Assembly (NCBI GenBank): GCA_938022205.1
Contig: CALIEB010000008.1
Coordinates: forward strand, 1-64,000
DNA from: an uncultured Anaerolineae bacterium
GTDB taxonomy: Bacteria > Chloroflexota > Anaerolineae > Aggregatilineales > Phototrophicaceae
DNA length: 64,000 nucleotides
Direction of reading: 5' to 3'
Shown: positions 45,374-55,696 of the stretch, piece after piece
Numbering within the stretch: the stretch's first letter is position 1
Layout of the letters: every line of letters starts with the position of its first letter
The notes under the pieces: generated by a model
Told to the model about the DNA's origin: nothing
Databases searched by the model: none
Seen by the model: the letters and a program-made list of their open reading frames with translations, nothing else
Program-made: the position numbers and the translations under genes

Positions 45374-45856
45374 TTATGCCCATTGGCTGACACGTTCGCC
45401 CTTAATCTTTTCGTGCAGCGTCATCACGCCGTGAATGAGCTGCTCTGGGCGCGGCGGGCAGCCCGCCACGTAGACATCAACAGGGATGATCTCATCGACA
45501 CCCTGCACAATGGCATAGTTGTTGTACACGCCGCCGCAAGACGCACAGTCACCCATGCTAATCACCCATTTGGGCTCTGCCATTTGGTCGTAGAGCTGGC
45601 GCACGACGGGTGCCATCTTGCGCGTCACGCGCCCAGCCACAATCATTAAATCTGACTGGCGTGGGCTGGCGCGGTTCAGCTCCATGCCAAAGCGCGACAT
45701 GTCATAGTCTGAGGCTTGCGTGGACATCATCTCAATCGCACAGCATGCCAAACCGAACAGCAGCGGCCACATTGCGCCCGTGCGTCCCCAGTTGACGGCG
45801 GTCTCTAGCGTTGTCGTCACCACGCCGAGATTGCCAAGTTTAGAAGTTAATCCCAT
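45374..45856 (-). CDS. nuoB: NADH-quinone oxidoreductase subunit B
   Basis: A 160-residue subunit with the terminal [4Fe-4S] cluster N2, which hands electrons to quinone. The cluster Cys are in LACCAIEMM (adjacent Cys pair), [12 protein letters not shown] and [14 protein letters not shown]. Start ATG 45856 has AGGAG seven bases upstream and overlaps the end of nuoA by ten bases; an earlier in-frame start would overlap further. [14 protein letters not shown] and [18 protein letters not shown] are typical. Confidence 0.96.
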   Translation of the reverse strand: MGLTSKLGNLGVVTTTLETAVNWGRTGAMWPLLFGLACCAIEMMSTQASDYDMSRFGMELNRASPRQSDLMIVAGRVTRKMAPVVRQLYDQMAEPKWVISMGDCASCGGVYNNYAIVQGVDEIIPVDVYVAGCPPRPEQLIHGVMTLHEKIKGERVSQWA

Positions 45857-46206
45857 TCCAACGCTCCTTTTTTCCACTCATAGACAAATCCAACGACCAA
45901 AATTAACGTGAAAAAGCCCATTGCCAAAAGACCATATAAACCTAAGTCGCGCATGACGACCGCCCAAGGCATGAAGAAAATGACTTCAATGTCGAAGATG
46001 ATGAACAGCACGGCGACCAAGTAGAACTTGACCGGCACGCGGCGGGTGCCGGGACCGATAGGCTTCATACCGCTTTCATAGGGAGCATTCTTGCGGAAGC
46101 TAGGGCGGAAAGGACCGAAAATGCGCGAGATAAACAGGATGATGAACGACAAAACTGTCGCAATAATAATCATCACGCCGATGGGAGCAAATTCTTGTAA
46201 CGTCAT
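45847..46206 (-). CDS. nuoA: NADH-quinone oxidoreductase subunit A
   Basis: A 119-residue three-helix membrane subunit. ATG 46206 has GGAG six bases upstream and gives the normal length; upstream in-frame ATGs add polar residues before helix 1. Motifs are [20 protein letters not shown] (TM1), [17 protein letters not shown] with the conserved Glu-Ser-Gly loop, and [18 protein letters not shown] (TM2 with FDIE). It is the first gene of the 14-gene operon. Confidence 0.95.
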   Translation of the reverse strand: MTLQEFAPIGVMIIIATVLSFIILFISRIFGPFRPSFRKNAPYESGMKPIGPGTRRVPVKFYLVAVLFIIFDIEVIFFMPWAVVMRDLGLYGLLAMGFFTLILVVGFVYEWKKGALEWD

Positions 46207-46262
46207 GCGTAACTCCGTTTGTGACATTTGGAGCAATAATTTGAACAAAGGTTAGCATATTG

Positions 46263-46291
46263 ATTATAGCGCGTCAAGCAAATCTTGACAC
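46263..46291 (-). promoter_or_regulatory. Promoter of the nuo operon
   Basis: On the minus strand GTGTCA (-35) and a perfect TATAAT (-10) are 17 bases apart. The -10 lies 56 bases before the nuoA ATG. No other comparably good promoter was seen before nuoA. Confidence 0.7.
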
Positions 46292-46317
46292 CCTCTAAGT
46301 CCACATTTTCACATGCT

Positions 46318-46329
46318 GTTAAATTTAAC
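46318..46329. promoter_or_regulatory. Perfect palindrome upstream of the nuo promoter
   Basis: GTTAAATTTAAC is a perfect 12-base palindrome about 27 bases upstream of the nuo -35 and spanning the stop codon of the SGNH hydrolase gene. It could be a regulator site. Chance is possible. Confidence 0.25.
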
Positions 46330-47428
46330 GACGGATGAGCGCGCGCTCGTGCAAGAAGGCGGCGAAAAGCTCAGCTTGCTTGCGTGCGCCTGCCGCGTTG
46401 ACGTGCATGCTTTCGTACCAGTAGGCACGCTCGTCGGGCATCTCGGCGGCAAAGTCGTAGAAAGGTGCGCCTAACTCCTGCGCTACCCGTGCCAGCACCG
46501 CGTTGTGGTCGGCGATGGCTTGGCGGTGGAAATCCAGCTGGAAATAATTGCCGCCGTCTATGGCACTATAATCGAGCGTCGAGTATGTCCAAGTCACCAG
46601 CAGCATCTCTGCCCCATGTAGGCGCGCTAGCGTCACCAGCGTGCGCAAATTGCGCTCGTAGTAGACGGGCGGGTTGCTCGCCAGCACCTTGCGCACGGGC
46701 ATGTTAAGCAGCGCGCAGTACACGTCGTCCTGGCGTACTTGGTAGCTCCCGCACAAGCGCACGCCTTCCGCGCGCACCAGCTGCGTGTCGATGCTGTCAT
46801 AGCGCATGCCAAAGCGGTAGGCGATGAAACGCCACAGCGTGCTGGGCGGCACGCTGGCGTTTTGTGACCATACGCCGCGCTGAAGGTTCAGCCCTTGATA
46901 GTCGTCCGGGTGGATAAGGCGCGGTGGGATGTCGTTGGTCGCCTCATAGAAAATTAGCAGGTCTGGCTCAAGGTCGGGCAGGCGCAGCGCAAGGTTGACC
47001 ACGTTCTCATGCGTGCCATAGCCGTTTACGCCGGCGTTGACCACTTCGACGTTGTCGTAGCCGTAGGTCTGGCGCAGCACGCGCTCGAGCTGGGCGGGGT
47101 AGGTGGCTCGCCAATCATCAATCCACAACCCATAAGTTGTTGAGCCACCGACCGCGACGATGCGAAACACGCCCTCAGGCTTGGGCATCGCAATAGGCGC
47201 ACCCCTGTAACCCTGCGCGTTGCTATCGCCTACGTTCGCTCGCAGCCCATAGTTGAGGTACGGCAGTGGCTGCACGCTGGCAAGGCGCACAAGCTCTTCT
47301 TGGCTGTACAAGTAGAGACGTTTCTGGTCGTCGCGCCCGAAGTTGGCAAAATAAAAGCGCAGCCCAAGCTCCAGCACTAACAGCGTGGCGCAAACGCTCA
47401 ACAGGATTATCGCAGCGCGCTTGAGCAT
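46325..47428 (-). CDS. SGNH/GDSL-type hydrolase, membrane-anchored
   Basis: A 367-residue protein with one N-terminal hydrophobic helix (about 5-27, either signal or anchor). The SGNH blocks are VAVGGSTTYGLW (Ser nucleophile), VNAGVNGYGTHENV (Gly), FYEATNDIPP (Asn) and YESMHVNAAGARKQAE (the catalytic His). This is the usual esterase or acyl-transfer fold, acting outside the membrane, perhaps on cell-envelope polysaccharide or lipid. It starts two bases after the rpoD stop, so it is probably the last gene of the glyS-dnaG-rpoD transcript. The substrate is unknown. Confidence 0.82.
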   Translation of the reverse strand: MLKRAAIILLSVCATLLVLELGLRFYFANFGRDDQKRLYLYSQEELVRLASVQPLPYLNYGLRANVGDSNAQGYRGAPIAMPKPEGVFRIVAVGGSTTYGLWIDDWRATYPAQLERVLRQTYGYDNVEVVNAGVNGYGTHENVVNLALRLPDLEPDLLIFYEATNDIPPRLIHPDDYQGLNLQRGVWSQNASVPPSTLWRFIAYRFGMRYDSIDTQLVRAEGVRLCGSYQVRQDDVYCALLNMPVRKVLASNPPVYYERNLRTLVTLARLHGAEMLLVTWTYSTLDYSAIDGGNYFQLDFHRQAIADHNAVLARVAQELGAPFYDFAAEMPDERAYWYESMHVNAAGARKQAELFAAFLHERALIRR

Positions 47429-47430
47429 GA

Positions 47431-49044
47431 CTACATCTCTAAATAGTCGCGTAGCTGGCGGCTGCGAGTGGGGTGGCGCAGCTTGCGCAGTGCTTTGGCT
47501 TCAATTTGGCGAATGCGCTCGCGGGTGACGTTAAAAAACCGCCCGACTTCTTCCAGCGTGTGGTCTTGCCCGTCCGCCAGCCCAAAGCGCATTTGCAGCA
47601 CTTCGCGCTCGCGGTCGCTTAGCACGCCCAATGCCGACTGAATTTGCTCTTTAAGAATTTGGCGCGCGGCAGCATCGACGGGACCCAGCTGGTTTTCGTC
47701 GGGGATAAAGTCGCCCAGCTGGCTGCTGTCCTCCTGCCCAATCGGCATCTCAAGGCTCATCGGCTCTTGGCTGATGCGCATAATCTTGCGGATTTTCTGG
47801 GCGGCGCGGCGTAGCTTGCGCTGCAGGATTGGATCTAGCGGCATGCCGTTGCGACGCAGCAGCTTGATTGCGTCGCGCTCCTCTTTGGAAAGCACGTTGT
47901 TGTCCATCTCAAGCGCAAGCTGCTCGGCGGATGGCTCGGCACCTAGCTTTTGCAGCAGCTCACGCTGGACACGCATCAGGCGGTTGATGGTTTCCACCAT
48001 ATGCACGGGGATGCGAATGGTGCGCGCTTGGTCGGCGATGGCGCGGCTGATGGCTTGACGTATCCACCACGTGGCGTAGGTGCTAAACTTAAAGCCTTTG
48101 GTGTGGTCGAACTTCTCAACGGCACGCAGCAACCCAATGTTGCCCTCTTGAATGAGGTCTAAGAAGCTGATGCCGCGCCCCATGTAGCGTTTTGCCACGC
48201 TGACAACGAGGCGTAGGTTAGCGCGGGTGAGTGCCTCAACGGCGAGTTCGGCTTTTTGCTCCACGTTTTCCAGCGTCTGGCGGGTGGTTTCTAGCGGCTC
48301 GTCAAGCTCCTCAAGCCATGTCGTGAACAGTTCGAAGCTCGGCAGCTCTTTGTGCTGGCGATAGTAGGTGCGCAGCTTGATTTGTAGGTCAAACGGCAGC
48401 AAACAAAGCGCGTCCACCACGCTAAAAATGTGCGCAGCGTAATCCGTCCAGACGGGGTCACGCCCCCACTCGCGCTGCTTGAGATAGTCGCGCAGCGGTG
48501 ATGGGTTGTCCGCGTCCCAATCCATCATGAACGCCTGTACCTCATCGATGAGGTCGCGCAAGTTGGGCATAGCGACCTCGATTTGCCGCGATTTTTCCTG
48601 AGCTTGCTGCCAATGCGTAAGCAGGTACTGATAGGCGTGGCGCGTGATGTCGAGGCTGCTGGGAATAGCTTGCTCATCGTGCAGCCGCTCGATGCTTGCC
48701 AGCTCGTCTGTGAGCTTTTCTAGCGTGAGCGCGGCGGCGATTTGCGAGCTGAGCCAAGTTTCGCGGTTGCTATCCAACAGCGGCACTTGTCCAATTTCTT
48801 TGAGGTACATGCGCACAGGGTCGTCTACGGGCGCGACCACGCCGTAGTCATCGCCTTCGTCCTCGTCTTCGTCGGGGTTATAGCCTTCTAGCAGCTCATC
48901 GTCGATGAGGTCGGGGTCGACACTTAACTCTGAAATGAGGGTGGTCGTGTCAAGGTTGTCGTCTGGTTCTTCTATTTGCTCTAAAAGTGTGTCGTCACCG
49001 TCTTCAAACCCATCGAGTTCGTCGTGGAAGTCGTCGTCGTTCAT
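47431..49044 (-). CDS. rpoD: Primary RNA polymerase sigma factor (sigma-70/SigA)
   Basis: A 537-residue housekeeping sigma factor. The N-terminus (1-70) is very acidic, a region 1.1-like segment. Region 1.2 begins at [18 protein letters not shown] non-conserved region of about 150 residues follows. Region 2 is marked by [39 protein letters not shown] and [20 protein letters not shown] (read in pieces), region 3 by [13 protein letters not shown], and region 4 by [15 protein letters not shown] and [27 protein letters not shown]. It lies 110 bases after dnaG, the classical macromolecular-synthesis order. A possible -10 (TATCAT) lies in that gap. Confidence 0.96.
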   Translation of the reverse strand: MNDDDFHDELDGFEDGDDTLLEQIEEPDDNLDTTTLISELSVDPDLIDDELLEGYNPDEDEDEGDDYGVVAPVDDPVRMYLKEIGQVPLLDSNRETWLSSQIAAALTLEKLTDELASIERLHDEQAIPSSLDITRHAYQYLLTHWQQAQEKSRQIEVAMPNLRDLIDEVQAFMMDWDADNPSPLRDYLKQREWGRDPVWTDYAAHIFSVVDALCLLPFDLQIKLRTYYRQHKELPSFELFTTWLEELDEPLETTRQTLENVEQKAELAVEALTRANLRLVVSVAKRYMGRGISFLDLIQEGNIGLLRAVEKFDHTKGFKFSTYATWWIRQAISRAIADQARTIRIPVHMVETINRLMRVQRELLQKLGAEPSAEQLALEMDNNVLSKEERDAIKLLRRNGMPLDPILQRKLRRAAQKIRKIMRISQEPMSLEMPIGQEDSSQLGDFIPDENQLGPVDAAARQILKEQIQSALGVLSDREREVLQMRFGLADGQDHTLEEVGRFFNVTRERIRQIEAKALRKLRHPTRSRQLRDYLEM

Positions 49045-49154
49045 AAAGTCTTGCTATCCCCAATCTTCCCACACCGCTAAGGCATGTATGATAGTAGATT
49101 TTGGCAAGGGATGCTAGTTTGTGTTAAGGTTGTTTTGACGGAAGTCGGCAATTC

Positions 49155-51308
49155 TCACAAGAACTTTAAGCGGTGGAGAGCTTTGTCAAAGCAAACAAGC
49201 GCGCGGCGGGTGGTTTCAAACAAGCGCAAGACGTGCTGTCTGGCTTCAGGGTTTTGCGCGTTTTCGCGTGCCAAGAACACCAGCTCACTAAGGTCACGGC
49301 GCAATGCCGCCAAGCGTAGTTCTAGCACTTCCAGCAGCATGCTGTCGAGCGCGCTACGGAAGTTTGGCTCACGTTTTTGCGCGACTTGTGCCATGTCTGC
49401 GCTCATGCGACCGTTGAGTGTCTGATAAACCTGTACAAGGTTGTCGTGCTGCAAGTCTTCCAGCACAGGCAGCAGGCTGGGGTCAAGCGTGTGCGTCAGA
49501 AAAGCGAGGACACTCTCGTTGTCTTGGCGATGGGCTGCTAGCAAGCTCTCAAAAATCATGCGGTACTCGGTGCTGCTGAAATCTTCGGGATTCAGCTCGC
49601 CGCTGTGCTGTGCGCTGTCGCCCAGTGGCGCGAGATAGCTACGCAGCGCGCCGTTGACCTCGTACAGCAAATCCTCGTTGCGCAGCAGAGCTTGTAAGCA
49701 GTAGCGTTCGGTTTGCCGCTTGGTGAATTGTCCGAACAGGCGCGGCTGGGGTGCGACGGCGGGAAGCAGGGGGTCAGACGCATGCGGTGGCGCAGCGGGT
49801 GCGTCACTGCTTTCGGGCATGCTGCCTGCCCACATGCGCTCGGCATCTTCGGCGTTAAGCGGCGGCGGCTCATCGTCGTAGCGAACAGCGTTATCATGGT
49901 CAACATAGGGCGGCGGCTCTTCGGGAGCGGTAGCTTGGCGCGGCTGTTGAGTGCGCGGTTTAGGTGGCGTGCGCGCTGTTTTTTGCGCGGCACGGACTTG
50001 CTGCGCCCAAAGCAGCACGTCACGCTCTGGCAGCCGCAGCCGCTGCGCCAGCTTTTGCGCGTTTTCCTCCACATAAGGATTGCGCTCGGAGGCGGTCAGC
50101 AGCGGCAGCAGGCGTTCAGCAATGGCTTGGCGTTCTTGCAGCGAGGCGTTTGGCTTGAGCGTGGCGGTCTCTTGCGCGATGACGAAATCCGCCACTTCTA
50201 AAGCATTTTCCACGTAGCTTGCCCAAAGTTCTGGCGCGGTGCGCAGCACGTCGTCGGGGTCTTTCGCGTCGGCAATTTGCATGATGCGCAGCTCGACCTT
50301 GAGCCGCCCCATGTCGTCGCGCTGCAGCGATTGGCGCGCCACCTCAAGGCTGCGGCGCATGGCGGACTGTCCCGCCGTGTCGGCATCCAACGCCAGCACG
50401 AGCCGCTTGGCATAGCGCGGCACAAGCAACGTGAGCTGGGGTTCGGTCATCGCCGTCCCCATTTGCGCCACCACGTTGCGATAGCCGGCTTGGTGAGCTT
50501 GAATGGCATCCATGTAGCCTTCAACAATCACCGCCGTGCCGCTCTCACGGATGCTCTGCTTGGCTTTGTCTAGCCCGAAAAGCGTTTTGCTTTTGTCGAA
50601 CAGCGCGCTCTGTGGTGAGTTTAGGTACTTGGGATTGTCATCACTGGCGAGCGCACGCGCGCCAAAGCCGACCACCGTGCCGCGCTCATCGCAAATGGGA
50701 ATCATGAGGCGGTTGCGGAAGCGGTCGTAAACTTTACCCTTGTCGTTTTGCGAGAGTAAGCCGGCTTCAAGCAGCTCCGCGTCGCTGTAACCGAGCTTGG
50801 TGAGTTCGTCGCGCAGGTGCTGCCAGCCGGCGGGCGCATAGCCGATGCGCCACCGCTTGAGCGTGTCGTCGGTGAAGCCGCGCGTTTCTTGGGCATAGCG
50901 ACGCGCCGCTTGAGCTTGTGCGTCGTTGCTGAAAAGATGCGCATGGTAAAGGTCGGCGGCGGTCTTGAGCGCGCCGAGCAGGCGTTCGCGTTTGGCTTGG
51001 TCGGCACGCTTGGCGGGCGTGGTGTGTTCGACCTCGATGCCCGCCAGCTTACCAAGCTCACGCACTGCTTCACCGAACGTCCAGCCATTTTTTTTCATGG
51101 CGAAGGCGAAAATGTCGCCGCCTTCGGCGCATGCGCCAAAGCATCGCCATGACTGTGTGTCGGTGTTGACGACGAAAGAGGGCGTTTTTTCCGCATGAAA
51201 CGGACAGCACGCCTTATAGTAGCGTCCTGCGCGCTTCAGGTCGTGAACGTGTCGCCCGATATAGTCGACGATGTCAAGGCGTGCCTTGATGTCATCCGTC
51301 ACCGACAT
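49155..51308 (-). CDS. dnaG: DNA primase
   Basis: A 717-residue primase that makes RNA primers at the replication fork. The N-terminal zinc domain is present (CCPFHAEKTPSF and WRCFGACAEGGD). The RNA polymerase core starts near residue 120 with RFRNRLMIPICDERGTVVGFGARAL in pieces, and the TOPRIM motifs are IVEGYMDAI and VLALDADTAGQSA. A Pro/Ala-rich linker (about 430-530) leads to a helical C-terminal domain that would bind DnaB. It lies 18 bases after glyS and 110 before rpoD. GGAGC precedes the ATG. Confidence 0.95.
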   Translation of the reverse strand: MSVTDDIKARLDIVDYIGRHVHDLKRAGRYYKACCPFHAEKTPSFVVNTDTQSWRCFGACAEGGDIFAFAMKKNGWTFGEAVRELGKLAGIEVEHTTPAKRADQAKRERLLGALKTAADLYHAHLFSNDAQAQAARRYAQETRGFTDDTLKRWRIGYAPAGWQHLRDELTKLGYSDAELLEAGLLSQNDKGKVYDRFRNRLMIPICDERGTVVGFGARALASDDNPKYLNSPQSALFDKSKTLFGLDKAKQSIRESGTAVIVEGYMDAIQAHQAGYRNVVAQMGTAMTEPQLTLLVPRYAKRLVLALDADTAGQSAMRRSLEVARQSLQRDDMGRLKVELRIMQIADAKDPDDVLRTAPELWASYVENALEVADFVIAQETATLKPNASLQERQAIAERLLPLLTASERNPYVEENAQKLAQRLRLPERDVLLWAQQVRAAQKTARTPPKPRTQQPRQATAPEEPPPYVDHDNAVRYDDEPPPLNAEDAERMWAGSMPESSDAPAAPPHASDPLLPAVAPQPRLFGQFTKRQTERYCLQALLRNEDLLYEVNGALRSYLAPLGDSAQHSGELNPEDFSSTEYRMIFESLLAAHRQDNESVLAFLTHTLDPSLLPVLEDLQHDNLVQVYQTLNGRMSADMAQVAQKREPNFRSALDSMLLEVLELRLAALRRDLSELVFLARENAQNPEARQHVLRLFETTRRALVCFDKALHRLKFL

Positions 51309-51326
51309 GGGAATGCTCCGTTAAAT

Positions 51327-54300
51327 CTAAAAACCACTCAGCATGCTGAAGTCGGCGCGCCCGCGCTGGAGTGCGCTGATGCGCTGTAGTATGCCAATGC
51401 GATTTTCTCGCTCTTGCGGGTTCTCGCTGTTGACCAACACGTGGTCAAAGAACGCTTGGATGGTCGGCACAACGCGCTCAAACGCCGCCAAGAACGCGCC
51501 CACGTTGGCGGTTGCTGGCACAGCGTCGGTGAGCGTTTGCACGGCTTGCCAGAGGTCGCGCTCTTGCGGCAGCGTGAAGGTATCAGGGTTCACGTTGTGG
51601 AGCGTTTCGACGGTGCGGGTGATGCGCACGCAGCGGGCGAAGTTATCGAGGATGACCTCCCATGCCTCATGTGCTTCCCACTCGGTAAGTTCGCTGGCGG
51701 CTTGGCTGGCGCGGAAGGGGTTGTGTGCTTGCTCCGCCAGCACGGCACCGGCCACTTGGCGCGACACGTGTGTTTCTTCGATGAGCCAGCTTTCAAGCCG
51801 TCCCTTGACAAATTCGAGGACAGCGTGCTGTGTGGTGTCGTCGACGGGGAGCGGTTGGGCGGCGGCGGCGATGCGCACGAGGTCACGCAGGTCACAGGGC
51901 AGTGCCTTGTGGATTAAAATCAGCAGCATGCCCAACGCCGTGCGTCGCAAGCCGTAGGGGTCGGCGGTGGCTTTGGGGGCTAGCCCCGCGCCAAACAAGC
52001 CTACCAAGCTGTCGAGCCTATCGGCGAGTGCCAGCAGCACACCCGCTTCAGACGCAGGCAGCGCGTCGGTCGCGCTGTGCGGCAGCCAATGCTCATAAAT
52101 GGCGTTCGCAACTTCGGGGGCGATGCCCTCGCGCAGCGCGTACTCGCGCCCCATCACACCTTGAAGGCTGGTCATCTCGACGACCATTTGCGTGCCTAAG
52201 TCCGCTTTGAACACTTTGGCGGCTTCGTGGGCGACGCTGCGCGCCGCGCTGCTAAAGCCGAAGTGTTCTGCTAAGGGCGCGAGCAAACCAGCGACGCGCA
52301 TGTTTTTGTCGTACATGCTGCCGAGCTTCTCGTGGAAGGTCAAGGTGCGCAGCCGCTCAAGGTGCGCGGCAAGCGGCTTCTTGATGTCTTGATTGAAGAA
52401 GTATTCCGCGTCGCTGAAACGAGCGCGTAGCACATGTTCGTTGCCTTTCGCCACGATGTCGAGGTGCTTGTCGTCGCCGTTGCGCACGGTGATGAAGTAA
52501 GGCAGCAGCGTGCCGTCGCGGCTTTGCACGGGGAAATAACGTTGCTTGTCGCGCATGACGGTCACCAAGACATCGCGTGGCAGCGCAAGGTAGCGTGCTT
52601 CGAACGTGCCGCGCAGTGCCATTGGCGACTCTACGAGGTTGGTGACTTCGGTGAGCAAGTCTTCGTCCTCTGGCACGTCGCCATCTACTTCTTGCGCCAG
52701 CGCGCCGATTTGGTCAAGGATGATTTCGCGGCGTTCGCTAAAGCTCAGGTAAATATTTTGCTCAGCCATCGCGCTGAAATATGTCTCTGGGTTGCGTACG
52801 GCTATCTCGGGCGAACCGAGCGGGCGCAAGCCGCGCGTTGTTGCGCTGCTGTGAATGCCGGCATAGCTAAACGGAATGACTGTTTCGCCGAGCAACGCCA
52901 TAAGCCAGCGAATGGGACGCGAGAACGCCACGCCGGATGCGTTCCAACGCATCATCTTGGGGAACTTGATGTCTGCTAACCACTTCGGCAGCGCGTCGAT
53001 GAGTACGTCCGCAGCCGGCTTGCCGACGGTCTTCACCAGCGCGGTGACGTACTTACCGCCGTCGATGTCGCGTATGGTTAGCGCGCTCACGTCAACGCCC
53101 TTGCCTTTGGCGAAGCCAATCGCTGCAGGGGTAGGGTTGCCGTTTTGGTCAAACGCGCGCTCGGCGGGCGGACCCTTGACGAGTTGTTCCTCATCGGCTT
53201 GACGCGGGGCAAGCTGGCGCACGTAAAGCACGATGCGGCGCGGGGTCACGTAGACGTGCGCCGCTTGGTAGTCGAGCAGCAGGCTGCGCAGCCAACCATC
53301 CACAGCTGCTTCAAGCGAAGCCTTCAGTCTTGTCACGTCACCGGAAGGCAACTCTTCTACGCCAACTTCGAGCAAAAAGTCAGCGGGCGCGTTGGGGGCA
53401 GGCGGTGGCGTGTTGTGTGCGAGCGCGGGCAGTGTTACCCCCCATGCCGCGTTGAGCTTAAGCAGCGGATGCCCTAACGCCTCGCGCTTTTCGACGTAGG
53501 CTTTGGCGACCATGCGTGTCATCTCGCGCATGCGGCGAAAGTAGCCGGCACGCTCGGTCACGCCAATCGCACCGCGCGTGTCCAATACGTTGAACAAGTG
53601 ACTGCACTTCAACACGTAGTCATAAGCACTGATGAGCGCGTCGCCTGCGAGGGCGCGCTTCATCTCGTTTTCGTAGGTATCGTAGACCGCTTTCAGGCGG
53701 TCAACATCAGCGATGTCGAAGTAGTAACGGCAGTGTTCCACCTCGTCTTGATACATGAGGTCGGCATAGGTGAGGGGCGCGTCGGGCATCCAATCAATCG
53801 CCCACGCGCTTTCCTTACCTTGCAATGCCAGCACGATGCGCTCGAGCCCGTAAGTAATTTCCACCGACACAGGGTCTAGCTCGAGCCCGCCCGCCTGTTG
53901 AAAGTAGGTGAACTGGGTGATTTCTTGCCCGTCTAGCCAAACTTCCCAGCCTAACCCCCACGCCCCGAGCGCAGGTGACTCCCAGTTGTCTTCCACAAAG
54001 CGAATGTCGTGCTGGCGCGGGTCAATGCCCAGTGCCTCCAGCGATTGCAAGTATAGCTCCTGCGGGTTGCCCGGCTCTGGCTTGAGGATGACTTGATATT
54101 GGTAGTATTTTTGCATGCGGTTGGGGTTGTCGCCATAACGCCCGTCGTCGGGGCGCACGCTTGGCTCAACGTAGGCAACGCGCCAAGGCTCGGGTCCCAG
54201 CACGCGCAGCAGCGTGGCGGGGTTGCCGGTGCCTGCCCCCACCTGCACGTTGTACGGCTCCCAAATCACGCAGCCTTGCTGCGCCCAGAACTCGTGCAGT

Positions 54301-54338
54301 TTTAAGATGACTTGCTGAAAACTAAGCGGTTTGCTCAT
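51327..54338 (-). CDS. glyS: Glycyl-tRNA synthetase, fused alpha and beta chains
   Basis: A 1003-residue single-chain form of the usual GlyQ/GlyS heterotetramer. Residues 1-295 are the alpha chain, the class II catalytic part ([42 protein letters not shown] in pieces, [22 protein letters not shown]). Residues about 325-1003 are the beta chain for tRNA binding ([14 protein letters not shown] opens it; [19 protein letters not shown] is typical). The join is a Pro/Ala-rich linker ([12 protein letters not shown]). ATG 54338 is chosen. No T-box leader is visible; the leader is about 45 bases. Confidence 0.95.
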   Translation of the reverse strand: MSKPLSFQQVILKLHEFWAQQGCVIWEPYNVQVGAGTGNPATLLRVLGPEPWRVAYVEPSVRPDDGRYGDNPNRMQKYYQYQVILKPEPGNPQELYLQSLEALGIDPRQHDIRFVEDNWESPALGAWGLGWEVWLDGQEITQFTYFQQAGGLELDPVSVEITYGLERIVLALQGKESAWAIDWMPDAPLTYADLMYQDEVEHCRYYFDIADVDRLKAVYDTYENEMKRALAGDALISAYDYVLKCSHLFNVLDTRGAIGVTERAGYFRRMREMTRMVAKAYVEKREALGHPLLKLNAAWGVTLPALAHNTPPPAPNAPADFLLEVGVEELPSGDVTRLKASLEAAVDGWLRSLLLDYQAAHVYVTPRRIVLYVRQLAPRQADEEQLVKGPPAERAFDQNGNPTPAAIGFAKGKGVDVSALTIRDIDGGKYVTALVKTVGKPAADVLIDALPKWLADIKFPKMMRWNASGVAFSRPIRWLMALLGETVIPFSYAGIHSSATTRGLRPLGSPEIAVRNPETYFSAMAEQNIYLSFSERREIILDQIGALAQEVDGDVPEDEDLLTEVTNLVESPMALRGTFEARYLALPRDVLVTVMRDKQRYFPVQSRDGTLLPYFITVRNGDDKHLDIVAKGNEHVLRARFSDAEYFFNQDIKKPLAAHLERLRTLTFHEKLGSMYDKNMRVAGLLAPLAEHFGFSSAARSVAHEAAKVFKADLGTQMVVEMTSLQGVMGREYALREGIAPEVANAIYEHWLPHSATDALPASEAGVLLALADRLDSLVGLFGAGLAPKATADPYGLRRTALGMLLILIHKALPCDLRDLVRIAAAAQPLPVDDTTQHAVLEFVKGRLESWLIEETHVSRQVAGAVLAEQAHNPFRASQAASELTEWEAHEAWEVILDNFARCVRITRTVETLHNVNPDTFTLPQERDLWQAVQTLTDAVPATANVGAFLAAFERVVPTIQAFFDHVLVNSENPQERENRIGILQRISALQRGRADFSMLSGF

Positions 54339-54385
54339 GCGCTTTTCCCGATGGAGTGAACAGATAAGAAAGGACAGCACCTCTC

Positions 54386-54391
54386 ATTATA
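54386..54391 (-). promoter_or_regulatory. -10 box of the glyS-dnaG-rpoD cluster
   Basis: A perfect TATAAT on the minus strand lies 48 bases before the glyS ATG. The -35 at 17 bases (TAATCC) is weak. Confidence 0.5.
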
Positions 54392-54515
54392 CTCTATAGA
54401 CGAGCGTGGGATTAAGGGGTAGCTGACGCGGGCTTAAAACTTGCTAAGAGTGCGTAACGCGCGCGCCACGCTTGGGTTATTATGGGTGATGCTTATCGTC
54501 ACAGAAAGCGCACGC

Positions 54516-55142
54516 ATGAAGCTGTTTCAACGCAACACGCCTAAGAATTATAAGGCGATGACCGACCAAGAGCTGGTGCCTTTGGCGCAAAACGACCAAG
54601 AGGCATTTGGCGAACTCTACGAGCGGTACATGCCCAAAATTTATAGCTACGTCTACTACCGCACGGGTAACCAGCACGACGCGGAGGATCTGACGGCGAA
54701 GGTGTTTCAGCGCGCTATCGAGCATATTCGCCACTACGAAGACAAGGGCGTGCCGTTCCAAGCGTGGCTTTACCGCATCGCCCACAACCTTGTCGCCAAC
54801 TTTCACCGCGACAGCGGGCGGCGCAAGATCATCTCGTTGGATGATTACGTGTCGCTGACGCTGAAAAGCGACGCGCCCGACAGGCAAGCGGAGCTTAACG
54901 AGGAGAAGGCGCGCCTCATGCATGCGCTGCAGCGGCTGCCTGCCGAACGCCAGCAGCTGCTGTTGTTGAAGTTTGTCGAAGATAAATCCAACGCCGAAAT
55001 TGGCGAGATTATGAACCGCACGGAAGGCGCGATTAAGTCCCTGTATCACCGCACGCTCTTAGCCTTGCGCGACGAACTGCGCTTACAGAACTTTGCACCG
55101 CAGCCGCAGCCCTTACCCAAACCCAAGCAGAAAAAAGGTTAG
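54516..55142 (+). CDS. ECF-type RNA polymerase sigma factor (second copy type)
   Basis: About 208 residues from ATG 54516; the frame is open further upstream but the extra residues are not sigma-like. Region 2 is about 30-100 (FGELYERYMPKIYSYVYYRTGNQHDAEDLTAKVF in pieces, then PFQAWLYRIAHNLVANFHRD). Region 4 is about 125-185 with LPAERQQLLLLKFVEDKSNAEIGEIMNRTEGAIKSLYHRTLLALRDEL (in pieces). The C-terminus is a Pro/Lys tail. A small membrane protein follows nine bases later, the usual place for an anti-sigma factor. It is divergent from glyS. Confidence 0.88.
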   Translation: MKLFQRNTPKNYKAMTDQELVPLAQNDQEAFGELYERYMPKIYSYVYYRTGNQHDAEDLTAKVFQRAIEHIRHYEDKGVPFQAWLYRIAHNLVANFHRDSGRRKIISLDDYVSLTLKSDAPDRQAELNEEKARLMHALQRLPAERQQLLLLKFVEDKSNAEIGEIMNRTEGAIKSLYHRTLLALRDELRLQNFAPQPQPLPKPKQKKG

Positions 55143-55151
55143 ACAGAGCGC

Positions 55152-55514
55152 ATGGCAAACGACACACACACCGAAAACTACTTAGAAGCTCTCACAGCAG
55201 CGATTTTAGCTGAGCTGCCTCCCGAACAGTTGGACGCGCTGGCGCAGGAGTATCATGTGCCGCCTAGTGAGGCTGAGCCGCTGGTACGTTTGGTTAATCG
55301 CTTGCATCAGACGCTGACGGCGGTGCGCCCAAGCCGCGCCTTTGCCGAGCGCGTCAAGCGCGAGCTATACGCGCAGTATGACCCCAGCCTGATGGGGCGG
55401 CTGCGTCGTCTGCCGGCGCGCGTGCAGATGGCGGCACTGCTGGTCTTTTTGGGTGGGTTCTTGTTTATCTCGCGTCGTCGTCAAGAGTCCCCTATGAAGG
55501 AAGCTGTGGTCTAG
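55152..55514 (+). CDS. Small one-helix membrane protein, possible anti-sigma factor
   Basis: A 120-residue protein with a soluble helical N-terminal part (1-92) and one transmembrane helix (about 93-108, VQMAALLVFLGGFLFI) followed by a short basic tail RRRQES. There is no zinc-finger HxxxCxxC motif; the protein has no Cys. Location directly after an ECF sigma gene and the soluble-then-membrane layout suggest an anti-sigma or a signalling partner, but no family is recognised. A strong terminator follows. Confidence 0.6.
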   Translation: MANDTHTENYLEALTAAILAELPPEQLDALAQEYHVPPSEAEPLVRLVNRLHQTLTAVRPSRAFAERVKRELYAQYDPSLMGRLRRLPARVQMAALLVFLGGFLFISRRRQESPMKEAVV

Positions 55515-55536
55515 GCGGCAGCATCGCAACGCTAAC

Positions 55537-55564
55537 AAGGGGGCGCACATCGCGCCCTTTTTTT
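55537..55564 (+). terminator. Intrinsic terminator after the second sigma operon
   Basis: AAGGGGGCGC pairs with GCGCCCTTTT over ten bases (two G-U pairs) around a five-base loop, followed by a T-rich run to 55564. Confidence 0.85.
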
Positions 55565-55621
55565 GTGCTAGCTTTTGCGCCATTGTGTTCAAATTCGTGC
55601 CGCTTTTTTTAGACACAATGT

Positions 55622-55650
55622 TTGACCAGAAGCTAATCGCTAGGTAAACT
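55622..55650 (+). promoter_or_regulatory. Promoter of the 2-oxoacid dehydrogenase operon
   Basis: TTGACC and TAAACT are separated by 17 bases. The -10 lies 46 bases before the E1 alpha ATG, and a terminator precedes it. Confidence 0.65.
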
Positions 55651-55696
55651 AGGAGACAACGTGTTGGCATGTCGTGAGGATAAGGAGCGGGCAACT

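Noticed and set aside
54339..54515. Possible T-box riboswitch before glyS.
   Set aside because: The leader to the ATG is only about 45 bases from the -10 box, too short, and no T-box core sequence is visible.
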